Shown here piece after piece: positions 7,955 to 16,576 of a stretch of DNA of 64,000 bases; position 1 is the first letter of the stretch, and each line of letters begins with the position of its first letter. This DNA is from Propioniciclava soli (GTDB lineage Bacteria; Actinomycetota; Actinomycetes; Propionibacteriales; Propionibacteriaceae), in NCBI RefSeq assembly GCF_014858005.1, contig NZ_JACYOT010000001.1:310001-374000 (forward strand). The letters run 5' to 3'. The position numbers and the translations under genes are program-made. The notes under the pieces were generated by a model that was not told the origin of the DNA, made no database searches, and saw nothing but the letters and a program-made list of their open reading frames with translations.

Positions 7955-7992
7955 GATGCCCCCGCCCCGGCTTGGGCCGGGACGGGGGCATC
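7955..7992 (-). terminator. Strong GC hairpin downstream of the subtilase gene
   Basis: A 10-bp outer stem (GATGCCCCCG at 7955-7964 with CGGGGGCATC at 7983-7992) encloses a second GC stem, 10 nt after the subtilase stop. In the minus direction it is followed by CCCCTTT, giving a weak U-run. This is the clearest intrinsic-terminator-like structure in the window. Confidence 0.7.
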
Positions 7993-8002
7993 GGTGGTTG
8001 GG

Positions 8003-11000
8003 TCAGCCCTGCAGCTGCAGGACCTGCGCCTCAGCGGCACCCGCGGCGTTGTCGACCACCACGACCATGGAGCCCAGGGGCTGCTGGTCGGCGAGGGCGT
8101 CGGCGTCGATCGTGATGGGCAGCGACGAGTTCGAACCGGCCGCGACCGGCTCGTACTGGCCCGTCTCCAGCGCCGGAGCCCACGGGTTGTACCGCGCGCT
8201 GCCGTCGAAGGAGTCATTCGCTCCGCTGTCCGTGATGGAGCTCACGTAGGCGGTGTAGGTGAAGTCGCCGTCCTCGGCCGACAGGCCGAGCGAGCTGGCC
8301 CGGACGGGGATGAGGACGGTGCTGTTGTCGGTCGGCGACTGGGCGAGGTAGCCCGCGGCGAGCGTCCGCGCGTTGGCCACGTCGCGGATGAACACCTCGT
8401 TGCTGCCGTCCACGTTGCCGGTGCGGACCAGGCCGGAGTCGGTGGCGTACACCACGTAGTCGGCCTCGTCGTCCCCGTTGGTGTCGATGATCACCTGGGT
8501 GTTGTTGCGGGCCGCGTTGGAGTAGCGATCCCAACTGTTGATGGCGAAGACCAGCAGCTGGTCGTTGCCGTCGGTTTCGAAGGACTGCACACCGGCGGCG
8601 CGCACGTCGGTGCCGGGGTGGTCCGCCAGGGTGGCGTCACCTTCGGCGTCCTCGAGACCGGCTTGGTAGATGTCGGCGACGCCCTCGACGGCCCCGCGGT
8701 TGCGGAGGTTGATGGACAGGTTGTTCCGGTCCGCGCGGCCCCGGTAGGCGGCCGTGAGGTCGGAGTCGGCGCGGGGCACGAGGAGGTACGGCACCTTGAT
8801 GGTGTCAGGCCCGGTGAAGACCACGCTGCCCGAGACCTCGTGCATCGCGAAGCCGCCCTCCAGCGCACCGCCGATCGTCTCGACCGGGACGCGCAGGGTC
8901 ACCTGGACGGTGGCCGTGCGGTTGGCCGGCACGGTGACGCGCTGGCGGTTGACCGAGACCGTCGCCGGCTTGCTCTGCGGCGAGGCCTCGGTGCTGACCG
9001 TGTAGGTCACCGGCGCGTTGGTGTGGTTGGTGAGCACCACGCGCTTGACGCCCGTGATGTCACGCTTGGTGGACTCCGCGAAGCCGAAGCTCAGCGACGG
9101 CTCACGGTAGACACCGCTGGTCGTCGTGAACTGGTCACCGGAGGCCGTCACGCGGGCGGCCACCACCCCGGCGGGGTCCACGAGGCCGGCGCCACCGAGG
9201 GTGAGGCGGTAGTTGGCGATCGCGTCGGCGTCCGCCGTGTTCACCAGGGCGTCCGAGAGGGCCCGGGCGTTCCAGGTCGGGTGTGCCTCGACGGCGAGGG
9301 CAGCGACGCCGGCGACGTGCGGAGCCGCCATCGACGTGCCCGACTTGTACGAGAAGCCGTTGCCCGCACCGACCTGGGCCGAGCGGATGGAGACGCCGGG
9401 GGCCGTGACGTTCGGCTTGGCACCGGAATCACCGGTGCGCGGGCCGCCCGAGGTGAACGAGCCGTACTCGGAGAACGTCGGGTTGGCCAGGGTGCTGGCC
9501 GTCATGGTGACGCTGCCACCCGCGGCGGCGACCAGGCGGTCACCGTCGTCGGTGGGAGCCGTGCCCAGCACGCCGCGCACCCCGAGGAACGGGATGGTGA
9601 CGGTGTAGGGGGTGCCGTCGTCGGGGTTCTCGACGATCGGGCCCTCATAGGGCGGGAAGGCGGCGGTGTTGTTGACCATGACCGCGGCGACCGCGCCGGC
9701 CTGCTGGGCGTAGATGGCACGCGCCACGCGGGCACACGTGCCCCGCTGGCTGACGGCCACCTGGTTGTAGCCCGGCGTGATGCCGTTGCTGGTGTAGGCG
9801 TTGACCGAGCACCCGAGGGCCTCGTTCTCGCCGGTGGCCGGGTTGTCCTTCAGCACCACGACGCGCGCCGGGCCGCTCGGCAGGGCGGCGCCGTTGGCGT
9901 TGATCGCGTCGATGGAGCTGCCGTCGGGCAGGGTGATCCGCGCGGCGGGGAAGCTCTCGGTGGCGTCGTTGGCGGCGACGCTGATGACGCCGCGTCCGGT
10001 GCCCGGGGAACCCGTCAGGTAGGGGTTCGGGCCGGAGTTGCCGGCGGACGCCACGACCACCACGCCCGCGCCCACCGCGTTGGCGGCGGCGACAGCGGAG
10101 GGGTCATCGGCGGTGCCGTAGGACGAGCCGAGGGACATGTTGATGACGTCCATGCCGTTGGCGACCGACCAGTCGATGGCCTCGACGGTGACGTCCGTGC
10201 TGCCCGAGCAACCGAACACACGCACCGCGTAGAGGTCGACCTCCGGGGCCACGCCCGGGCCGATCAGCCAGTCCTGGTCAGCCGTCGCCGCGTTGTAGGG
10301 CCCGGAGTAGGCCTGGCCGTCCGCCGTGACGCCGCCGCCGCCGGTCGACCCGGCGACGTGCGTGCCGTGGCCGTTGCAGTCGAGCGGGTTGGGGTCGGGC
10401 TGGGGCACGGAATCCGCCTCGCCGGCGTCGTAGTCGTTGCCCACCAGGTCGATGCCGCCCTTGATGCGGGGGGCGTTCGGGCCGAACAGGGCCGGATCGG
10501 CCGGCTCGGTGCTGGTGGCCTCAGCGGCCTCGAAGGCCTCGACCGTGCCGGGGCCGCCGAAGTCGGCGTGGGTGTAGTCGATACCCGTGTCGATGATCGC
10601 GACCTTGATGCCCGCGCCGGTGTAGCCCGTGCTCTCCCACACCTCGGGAACCCCGAGGTAGGGGACGCTGATGTGGTTGGTGCGCTCGTGGATCTCGACG
10701 GCGTGGATGGCCTTGACGCCCGGCTTCTCAGCCAGCGACGTGAGCTCCTGCTTCGAGACCCGCACCTTGACGCCGTTGTAGGCGTCCTGCATCTGGGCCA
10801 GCACCTCGCCGCCCTCGGCCTCGGCGGCGTCCGCCACCGCGGCCTGCTCGCCGCGCAGCTTGGAGCGGACGTTCTCCTTCTGCCGCTCGGAGAGACTGCC
10901 CTGCTTGGCCTGGACGACAGCCACCGGATCGGAGGCCATCTCGACGATGACGTCGACCGGCTCGGTGTCGGTGAGCGACGTCGGCATGATGGCGGTGTCG

Positions 11001-11131
11001 ACGAGCCCGGCCTGGGTCTTCTCGAAACGGTCGGCACCGGTCGCCGTCGCCGGGGCGGCGTAGGCGACCATGGGGGTCGCGGCGATCGCCAGCGCGGCGA
11101 CGCCTGCGATCACTCTGGAGGGGTGTTTCAC
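8003..11131 (-). CDS. Secreted subtilisin-like serine protease (S8) with PA insert
   Basis: A 1042-residue exoprotease. Residues 1-30 are a Sec signal peptide (KHPSRVIAG, hydrophobic core, AYAAPATA cleavage region). Residues about 55-155 form an I9-type propeptide. The peptidase domain carries the triad Asp181 (AIIDTGID), His255 (NGHGTHVAG) and Ser600 (SGTSMAAPHVAG). A protease-associated (PA) domain is inserted at about 420-545 between His and Ser, with a Cys pair (CSVNAYT, GTCARVARAIYAQQ). The last 400 residues are beta-rich, fibronectin/Fn3-like. GTG at 11131 is chosen because AAGGGA precedes it by 6 nt and the signal peptide starts immediately; the longer frame would put 14 Pro/Gly residues ahead of it. 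It ends just before a strong hairpin. Confidence 0.93.
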   Translation of the reverse strand: MKHPSRVIAGVAALAIAATPMVAYAAPATATGADRFEKTQAGLVDTAIMPTSLTDTEPVDVIVEMASDPVAVVQAKQGSLSERQKENVRSKLRGEQAAVADAAEAEGGEVLAQMQDAYNGVKVRVSKQELTSLAEKPGVKAIHAVEIHERTNHISVPYLGVPEVWESTGYTGAGIKVAIIDTGIDYTHADFGGPGTVEAFEAAEATSTEPADPALFGPNAPRIKGGIDLVGNDYDAGEADSVPQPDPNPLDCNGHGTHVAGSTGGGGVTADGQAYSGPYNAATADQDWLIGPGVAPEVDLYAVRVFGCSGSTDVTVEAIDWSVANGMDVINMSLGSSYGTADDPSAVAAANAVGAGVVVVASAGNSGPNPYLTGSPGTGRGVISVAANDATESFPAARITLPDGSSIDAINANGAALPSGPARVVVLKDNPATGENEALGCSVNAYTSNGITPGYNQVAVSQRGTCARVARAIYAQQAGAVAAVMVNNTAAFPPYEGPIVENPDDGTPYTVTIPFLGVRGVLGTAPTDDGDRLVAAAGGSVTMTASTLANPTFSEYGSFTSGGPRTGDSGAKPNVTAPGVSIRSAQVGAGNGFSYKSGTSMAAPHVAGVAALAVEAHPTWNARALSDALVNTADADAIANYRLTLGGAGLVDPAGVVAARVTASGDQFTTTSGVYREPSLSFGFAESTKRDITGVKRVVLTNHTNAPVTYTVSTEASPQSKPATVSVNRQRVTVPANRTATVQVTLRVPVETIGGALEGGFAMHEVSGSVVFTGPDTIKVPYLLVPRADSDLTAAYRGRADRNNLSINLRNRGAVEGVADIYQAGLEDAEGDATLADHPGTDVRAAGVQSFETDGNDQLLVFAINSWDRYSNAARNNTQVIIDTNGDDEADYVVYATDSGLVRTGNVDGSNEVFIRDVANARTLAAGYLAQSPTDNSTVLIPVRASSLGLSAEDGDFTYTAYVSSITDSGANDSFDGSARYNPWAPALETGQYEPVAAGSNSSLPITIDADALADQQPLGSMVVVVDNAAGAAEAQVLQLQG

Positions 11132-11611
11132 GGAGATCCCTTTCGGTGGGGGCGGCCCCAGCCCTGGAGCCAAGATGAGGAGAGGCTAAACCGCTCTCAG
11201 GGTCCCTGTCGCCCCTTGTCACAAAATCGATACCTTCTTTCTGGCGCCGACACGCACACCCCGGCTCCGAACTCCGGTTCCGGTCGCGGAGTTTGAGCCA
11301 TGAACCGGAGTTTGAGCGAGATGGCGGGGTGGATCGGCCCTGGGATGGGCGCTGCAGGGGCGACCTGTGGGGGGCTGGTGAGTCGCCGTGTGTGGGGTCG
11401 GCTGACGGCGCTCCTTGGGTGCAGGGACGCTCCCCGGACGCGGCGCTGCTCCCGTCCGTCAGGCGCTTCGCTCCTCGCCCGCCACCGGGCTCTCCGTGCA
11501 GGAAGAGCGCTGCGATGGCCAGGGAGCGCAGTGGGGTGGGGCCCACCCAAGCCGGCGACGGCGTCCGGTTCGGGGTTGTCGCCGGCGTCCGGGGGCGGCC
11601 AGACTGACGCC
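11132..11611. other. 480-bp divergent intergenic region
   Basis: This separates the subtilase gene (minus) from the DUF480-methyltransferase gene (plus). It holds a possible subtilase promoter (TAGCCT on the minus strand at 11188-11183, giving a 45-50 nt leader), the 74-bp repeat copy at 11243-11316, and a CAGACT -10-like hexamer at 11600-11605 just before the plus-strand ATG. Open frames crossing it have no family resemblance or ribosome site. Bases 11320-11595 show nothing else I can name. Confidence 0.55.
11243..11316 (+). repeat. 74-bp palindromic intergenic repeat, copy A
   Basis: It begins with GGCGCCGACACGC and contains three AACTCCGG/CCGGAGTT cores. AACTCCGGTTC (11270-11280) and GAACCGGAGTT (11302-11312) are a perfect 11-bp inverted pair. 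It aligns without gaps to the reverse complement of 14056-14129, about 54 of 74 positions identical by hand count. Confidence 0.75.
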
Positions 11612-12814
11612 ATGGAGCGTCCCGTTCTCGACCCGGCCGAGCAACGCGTGCTGGGGGCCCTGCTGGAGAAGGAACGGACGGTGCCGGCGTCCTACCCGCT
11701 GTCGCTCAATGCGCTGCGCACCGCCTGCAACCAGACCACCAGCCGCGAGCCGGTCTCCGACTACTCCGATGCTGAATTGGAGGAGATCGCGCGGCGCCTC
11801 AAGCAGCGCGAGTTGCTCCGCGTGGTGTGGGCGGGCAAGGGGTCGCGCACGCTGAAGTACCACCAGCGGCTCACCGACGCGCTCGCCCTCGACGACGCCG
11901 AGCGCGCGCTGCTCACCGTGCTGCTGCTCCGAGGGCCCCAGGCCGCGGGTGAGCTCAAGTCGCGCACCGAGCGGCTCCACACGTTCAGCGACCGGTCCGA
12001 GGTCGAGAACTGCCTCACCCGCCTGGCGGGTCGGACGCCCCCGCTGGCGGCTCAGCTGGAACGCCGCGCCGGTCAGCAGGATCCGCGCTGGTCGCACCTG
12101 CTCGGCCCGGTGCCGGACGCGACCGCCGCTGCTCCGGCGAGCGGGTCCATCGACCGCGAGGTCGTGCTCGCAGCAGGGCCGGCCGCCCGCGACGCGGCGG
12201 TGCGGGACGCGTACGACGCGGCCGCCGACGCGTACGCGGACGCCACCGCCGACGACCTCAACGACAAACCGTTCGACCGCTGGCTGCTGGAGCGGATCCC
12301 GGACGAGGCGCCGGCGGGCCCGCTGGTCGACGTAGGGTGCGGGCCGGGGCACGTGGCGGCCTTCTTGGCGGACGCCGGCGCGGAGGTCACCGGGGTGGAC
12401 CTGTCACCCGCGATGATCGAACGCGCGCAGGCCGACTACGGCGACCTCACGTTCCAGGTCGGGGATTTCGCCCAGTTGTTGAGGCCGCCGCGCAACCCGG
12501 GGTGGGCCGCACTCGTGGCGTGGAACGCCTTCGCGCACCTGGCGGCGTCCGAACTGCCGGGGGTGTTTACGACGCTGGCCCGCACGCTGATCCCAGGGGG
12601 CTGGTTCGTCGCCAACGTGGAAATCGGACATGAGGTTCGCCACGTCACGCAGGCGTGGGGTCGAAGCGTCGACCTGACGTTCGTGCGGCACGATGCTGGC
12701 GCGGTGCGCGATGCTCTCGCCGCGGCCGGGTTGCGCGTGGACGAGTGGTACATCCGCGGTCCACAGGCTGATGAGGAGGGCGAGCGGTTGCTCGTGCTGG
12801 CGCGGCGTCCGTGA
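11612..12814 (+). CDS. DUF480 (YceH-like) protein fused to a SAM methyltransferase
   Basis: A 400-residue fusion. Residues 1-175 are DUF480/YceH: two winged-helix-like units starting LDPAEQRVLGALLEKERTVP, with the family motif YPLSLNALRTACNQ(TTSREPV) and a second wing around LLRGPQAAGELKSRTERLH. Residues 200-400 are a class I methyltransferase with motif I LVDVGCGPGHVAAFL, an acidic end of strand 2 (VTGVDLSPAMIERA), and QVGDFAQL. DUF480 alone is a common protein of unknown role; the fusion suggests the winged helices present a substrate to the methyltransferase. ATG at 11612 has a CAGACT hexamer 6 nt upstream. It ends 10 nt from the convergent MFS gene. Confidence 0.85.
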   Translation: MERPVLDPAEQRVLGALLEKERTVPASYPLSLNALRTACNQTTSREPVSDYSDAELEEIARRLKQRELLRVVWAGKGSRTLKYHQRLTDALALDDAERALLTVLLLRGPQAAGELKSRTERLHTFSDRSEVENCLTRLAGRTPPLAAQLERRAGQQDPRWSHLLGPVPDATAAAPASGSIDREVVLAAGPAARDAAVRDAYDAAADAYADATADDLNDKPFDRWLLERIPDEAPAGPLVDVGCGPGHVAAFLADAGAEVTGVDLSPAMIERAQADYGDLTFQVGDFAQLLRPPRNPGWAALVAWNAFAHLAASELPGVFTTLARTLIPGGWFVANVEIGHEVRHVTQAWGRSVDLTFVRHDAGAVRDALAAAGLRVDEWYIRGPQADEEGERLLVLARRP

Positions 12815-12824
12815 TGGTCGACGG

Positions 12825-14012
12825 CTAGACGCGCGCCTCGGCCGGCGGCGCGGCGCGTCCGGCCAACGCCAGGACGGCGAACCCGGCGATGGCCAAGAGG
12901 GCCAGGGAAACTCGCAGGCTGGTGAAATCCGACACCAAGCCGATGAGTGGCGACGCGGCCAAGAACCCAATGCGCAGCAGCCAGCTCGCGATGGTGACGC
13001 CCGCGCCCTCGGGCAGCCCGGGGAGGCGTCCGGCTGCGGCGTACGCAGCGGGCACGACCGTCGCGCTGCCGTACCCGGCCAGCGCGAAACCGATCAGGAC
13101 GGCCGGCAGTACCGGCACGGCGATGACCAGGACGCCGCCGATGGCGATCATGAGGCCGCCGAGGCGCATCACCGGGACGACGCCCCAGCGATCGGTGGCG
13201 AGGTCGCCGAGGAAGCGGCCGACCGTCTGGGCACCGATCATGACGACGAAGCCGATGCCGGCGATGCCGATGGGGGTCTCGACGATCTGCACCAGGTAGA
13301 GGGCCGCCCAGTTCATGGCGACCTCCTCGGGCAGGACGCCGACGATCGCCAGCACGGCGAGCGGGATGATGGCCAACCACATGGACTTCGTGAGCCGTGT
13401 GGACGCGGGGTGGTTGGACTCTTCCCTCCGCTGGGTGCGGAAATCGGCGGGGAGCCGGGCGAGCCAGACCGCGAGGCCAGCGATGGCGAGCCCGACGAGG
13501 GCGGCGGCGACGAGGTGGATCTGGAGGGGGACGCGCTGGCTGGCGGCGAAGGTGGCGACGGCGCCACCCGTCACGGCGCCCAGGCTCCACAGGGCGTGCA
13601 GCGAGTTGATGATCGACTTGCCGTAGAGGTCCTCGACCAGGAGGCCGTGGACGTTCTGGGCGGCGTCGGTCACCGCGTCCGCGAAGCCGGCGAGGAACAT
13701 GGCGGCGCCCAGGACGAGGACGTGGGGGGCGAAGCCGATGATGCCGAAGGCGACGGTGAGGACGGCCGTGCTGCCGAAGGCGGTGGGCGCGGCGCCGAAG
13801 CGGCGGATGAGCGGGGCGGGCAGCCAGGACGAGAAGAGGGCCCCGAAGGGGTACATCGCGATGAGCACGCCGAACTGGGTGTTCGTGAGGCCGAACAGGG
13901 CCATGATCTCGGGGTAGCGCGGCAGCAGGTTCGACAGGGCGAAGCCGTTGGTGAAGAAGAGCAACGAGATGCCGATGCGGGCGCGCACGGGGTGGGTCGA
14001 CGATGGTGACAC
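12825..14012 (-). CDS. MFS transporter
   Basis: A 395-residue permease with about 12 hydrophobic segments in two halves of six, separated by a charged loop (RLPADFRTQRREESNH). Span 1 begins RIGISLLFFTNGFALSNLLPRYPEI and the loop between spans 2 and 3 has a degenerate MFS signature. The sequence resembles the FucP/YbjJ-like group of actinobacterial MFS proteins of unassigned substrate. The GTG start at 14012 is preceded by TACGAT (14026-14021, minus) 8 nt away, consistent with leaderless transcription. Its promoter lies 30-45 nt from repeat copy B. Confidence 0.85.
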   Translation of the reverse strand: MSPSSTHPVRARIGISLLFFTNGFALSNLLPRYPEIMALFGLTNTQFGVLIAMYPFGALFSSWLPAPLIRRFGAAPTAFGSTAVLTVAFGIIGFAPHVLVLGAAMFLAGFADAVTDAAQNVHGLLVEDLYGKSIINSLHALWSLGAVTGGAVATFAASQRVPLQIHLVAAALVGLAIAGLAVWLARLPADFRTQRREESNHPASTRLTKSMWLAIIPLAVLAIVGVLPEEVAMNWAALYLVQIVETPIGIAGIGFVVMIGAQTVGRFLGDLATDRWGVVPVMRLGGLMIAIGGVLVIAVPVLPAVLIGFALAGYGSATVVPAAYAAAGRLPGLPEGAGVTIASWLLRIGFLAASPLIGLVSDFTSLRVSLALLAIAGFAVLALAGRAAPPAEARV

Positions 14013-14055
14013 GATTCAGGATCGTACGGGCGGCGTCGGAGAGAAGTCGAACTGC

Positions 14056-14129
14056 GTGAAACTCCGGTTTGGGTCTCAAACTCCGGCTCCGAACCCGGAG
14101 TTTGAGACCCAAGGGAGCGTGTCGGCGCC
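14056..14129 (-). repeat. 74-bp palindromic intergenic repeat, copy B
   Basis: Inverted relative to copy A and sharing the terminal GGCGCCGACACGC exactly. It holds a perfect 18-bp inverted repeat (14069-14086 with 14095-14112, 8-nt loop) plus a third core AAACTCCGG at 14059-14067. It lies downstream of glnS and upstream of the MFS promoter. It has no U-tract, so it is not a standard terminator. Confidence 0.8.
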
Positions 14130-14144
14130 CCTCGGGCGGGCGGC

Positions 14145-15833
14145 TCAGGCCTGGCGCTTCTGGACGGACGCCCATTCGTCGCGGAGGCCGACCGTGCGGT
14201 GGAACGTCAGCGGCTCCGTGGTGTCGGCGGCGAAGTAACCCAGGCGCTCGAACTGGACGACCTCGCCGGGCTCCGTCTCCGCCAGCACCGCCTCCACCTT
14301 GCAGCCCGTCAGCAGCTCCAGGGACGCCGGGTTGAGGTCGTCCAGCGGCTCACCAGTCGCCTCACCCGGCACCTCGGTGGTGAAGAGCCGGTCGTACAGG
14401 GCCACGGTGGCATCCGCCGCGTGGTGCGCCGAAACCCAGTGCATCGTCGACTTCACCTTGCGCCCGTCGGGGGAGTTGCCCCCGCGGCTGGCCGGGTCGT
14501 AGGTCGCGTGGACGGCGACCACCTCGCCCGCCTCGTCGGTCACCACGTCGGTCGCGGTGACGAAATAGGCCCCCCGCAGGCGCACCTCCCTGCCCGGCGA
14601 GAGCCGGAAGAACTTCGGCGGCGGCACCTCGGCGAAGTCGTCGGCCTCGATCCACAGCTCGCCGCTGAACGCGACAAGGCGCGTCCCGGCCTCGGGATCG
14701 TCCGGATGGTTGGCGACCTCGAAGTGCTCCACCACCGGGTTGCCGTCGGCGTCGGTGGGCCAGTTCGTGAGCACCAGCTTGAGCGGACGCAGCACGGCCA
14801 TCCGCCGCTGGGCCGTCGTGTTGAGCTCGCGGCGCACGAACGACTCGAATTCTTCGATTGCCTTGCGCGAGTTGGTGCGCGTGACGCCGACGGCCTCACA
14901 GAACGCACGCAGCGCGGCGGCCGGGTAGCCGCGCCGGCGCAGCCCACGCAAGGTCGGCATGCGCGGGTCGTCCCAGCCCGACACCACCTTGTCCTCCACC
15001 AGCGTGCGGAGCCGACGTTTCGAGGTGATCGTGTGCGTCAGCTCCAGCCGTGCGAACTCGCGCTGGGTCGGGGCGGGGCCGTCCAGCGGCAGGTGCGCCA
15101 GGAACCAGTCGTACAAGGGGCGATGTGACTCGAACTCCAGCGAGCACAGCGAATGGGTGACGCCCTCGATCGCGTCGGACTGGCCGTGTGCCCAGTCGTA
15201 GGTCGGGTAGAGGCACCACGCATCGCCCGTGCGGTGGTGGTGGGCGTGCCGGATGCGGTACATCACCGGGTCGCGCATCTGCATGTTCTCGTGCGCCATG
15301 TCGATCTTGGCCCGGAGCACGCGCGCACCGTCGGCGAATTCACCGGCACGCATGCGGCGCAGCAGGTCGAGGTTCTCCTCTGGCGTCCGGTTGCGGTTCG
15401 GCGACTCGACGCCCGGCGTCGAAAACGTGCCCCGCTGCTCGCTGATGGTGTCGGCGTCGGAGTCGTCGACGAACGCCAGCCCGGCCTCCACCAGGTGCTC
15501 GGCCCACACGTAGAGCTGCTCGAAGTAGTCCGAGGCGTGGCAGACCGAATCGGGGGTGTACCCGAGCCACGCGATGTCGTCGACGATCGACGCGACGTAC
15601 TCGGCCTCCTCGGTGTCGGGGTTCGTGTCGTCCAGGCGCAGCTTGCAGACGCCCCCGAAGTCCTCCGCGATGCCGAAATTGGTGACGATCGCCTTCGCGT
15701 GCCCCACGTGCAGGTAACCGTTCGGCTCGGGCGGGAACCGGGTCTGGACGCGTCCGCCGTAGGTGCCCGCCTCGTTGTCGCGACGGATCAGGTCGCGGAT
15801 GAAATCGTGGGCCCCGGACGGCGAATCGGTCAT
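14145..15833 (-). CDS. glnS: Glutaminyl-tRNA synthetase
   Basis: A 562-residue class I aminoacyl-tRNA synthetase that charges tRNA-Gln. The HIGH-type motif is in FPPEPNGYLHVGHAKA (about residues 33-48). The sequence continues with LRLDDTNPDTEEAEYV and DWAHGQSDAIEGVTHSLCSLEFE, typical of GlnRS, and a KMSKS-type loop TSKRRL. The anticodon-binding beta-barrels follow, ending near SVQKRQA. The length equals the E. coli-type enzyme, without the C-terminal YqeY extension seen in some actinobacteria. ATG at 15833 has TAGCCT 6 nt upstream, a leaderless arrangement. Many actinobacteria lack GlnRS and use GatCAB, so its presence is noteworthy. Confidence 0.95.
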   Translation of the reverse strand: MTDSPSGAHDFIRDLIRRDNEAGTYGGRVQTRFPPEPNGYLHVGHAKAIVTNFGIAEDFGGVCKLRLDDTNPDTEEAEYVASIVDDIAWLGYTPDSVCHASDYFEQLYVWAEHLVEAGLAFVDDSDADTISEQRGTFSTPGVESPNRNRTPEENLDLLRRMRAGEFADGARVLRAKIDMAHENMQMRDPVMYRIRHAHHHRTGDAWCLYPTYDWAHGQSDAIEGVTHSLCSLEFESHRPLYDWFLAHLPLDGPAPTQREFARLELTHTITSKRRLRTLVEDKVVSGWDDPRMPTLRGLRRRGYPAAALRAFCEAVGVTRTNSRKAIEEFESFVRRELNTTAQRRMAVLRPLKLVLTNWPTDADGNPVVEHFEVANHPDDPEAGTRLVAFSGELWIEADDFAEVPPPKFFRLSPGREVRLRGAYFVTATDVVTDEAGEVVAVHATYDPASRGGNSPDGRKVKSTMHWVSAHHAADATVALYDRLFTTEVPGEATGEPLDDLNPASLELLTGCKVEAVLAETEPGEVVQFERLGYFAADTTEPLTFHRTVGLRDEWASVQKRQA

Positions 15834-15839
15834 GCGCGA

Positions 15840-15845
15840 AGGCTA
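15840..15845 (-). promoter_or_regulatory. -10 element of the glnS leaderless promoter
   Basis: On the minus strand TAGCCT ends 6 nt before the glnS ATG at 15833. Confidence 0.55.
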
Positions 15846-15866
15846 CCAACGGCGCTCACGCGTCGC

Positions 15867-16571
15867 TCAGGCGAGGTCCCCGATGCGGAACGACGCCAGC
15901 GCGGCGTTCGGTCGCGTTCGATCGGCATGCTGGGCGCGGAAGCGTTCGGTCGCGTCGGTACCGCACAGCCCAAGGATGCGTGGCGCGCCCCCGGGGTGAC
16001 GCCCGACCCACTCGGTGAGGTCGTAGACGCCGCCGTCGATCGCCACCCAGCACGACGCGGCGTCCGCGTGGGTGGCCACCTCGGCCAGCGAGTACGCCAC
16101 TGCCGGGGACGCCTCGGCCGCGGCGGGGGCTGCCAGCCGCTGCGTCCACGTCGCGGTCGAGCCGGAGTGCCCCGCCAGCACGACGAACGTCAGGCAGGCC
16201 AGGGCCGCGCCCACGGCGAGCGCCCCGACGGCCAGGACGCCCACGCCCCGCTGGCCGGGGCGGTCGGCGTCCCGGCGCTGCAGCACCCACCACCATCCCG
16301 TGAGGACGGCCAACGCCACCGCGGCGATCATCGTCAGGGTGCCCCACCGGGCGTGGGCCTCGGGCTCGGTGAGCTGCGCCGCCAACGCCTCGCCCGAGAA
16401 GCGCGCCGCCACCGCGGCCACGGCCGCGGCAACCACCGCCACCAGCGTCAGCCCGGCGTGACGCTCGCGCCACCTGGCGGACGCCACCGCCGCAATGACG
16501 GCCAGCGCGGCCAACGGCACCAGCACCACGGCCGCGTGCACGACCAGGGGGTGGAAGGGAAGTCCGAGCAT
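15867..16571 (-). CDS. DUF2231-like membrane domain fused to a cytochrome b5-like domain
   Basis: A 234-residue protein. Residues 1-140 contain four membrane spans starting FHPLVVHAAVVLVPLAAL; the early 'HP.VVH' motif is typical of DUF2231 membrane proteins. After an Ala/Pro linker, residues about 158-233 are a cytochrome b5-like heme-binding domain with axial ligands His192 (in RHPGGA) and His215 (AQHADRTRP). It is likely a membrane-anchored electron carrier with the heme domain on the C-terminal side; topology is not certain. ATG at 16571 lies 5 nt after the GH3 stop codon, so it is probably translated from the same transcript although no functional link is obvious. Confidence 0.82.
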   Translation of the reverse strand: MLGLPFHPLVVHAAVVLVPLAALAVIAAVASARWRERHAGLTLVAVVAAAVAAVAARFSGEALAAQLTEPEAHARWGTLTMIAAVALAVLTGWWWVLQRRDADRPGQRGVGVLAVGALAVGAALACLTFVVLAGHSGSTATWTQRLAAPAAAEASPAVAYSLAEVATHADAASCWVAIDGGVYDLTEWVGRHPGGAPRILGLCGTDATERFRAQHADRTRPNAALASFRIGDLA

Positions 16572-16576
16572 GCGCG

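Noticed and set aside
7994-11296. 1100-codon open frame antisense to the subtilase gene
   Set aside because: Its composition (Val/Gly/Arg/His-rich, no domains) is the usual mirror of a GC-rich coding frame. The opposite strand holds a complete S8 protease with catalytic triad.
11293-11607. 104-codon open frame in the 11.1-11.6 kb gap
   Set aside because: No ribosome site, no family resemblance, and its start lies inside the palindromic repeat.
14069-14112. Intrinsic terminator for glnS
   Set aside because: The hairpin is strong but no U-run follows, and the related copy at 11243 is in a divergent promoter region where a terminator makes no sense.
11243-14129. Composite transposon defined by the two inverted repeats
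   Set aside because: The enclosed genes are a methyltransferase fusion and a transporter, with no transposase and no target-site duplication visible. The repeats are internally palindromic and only about 73% identical.
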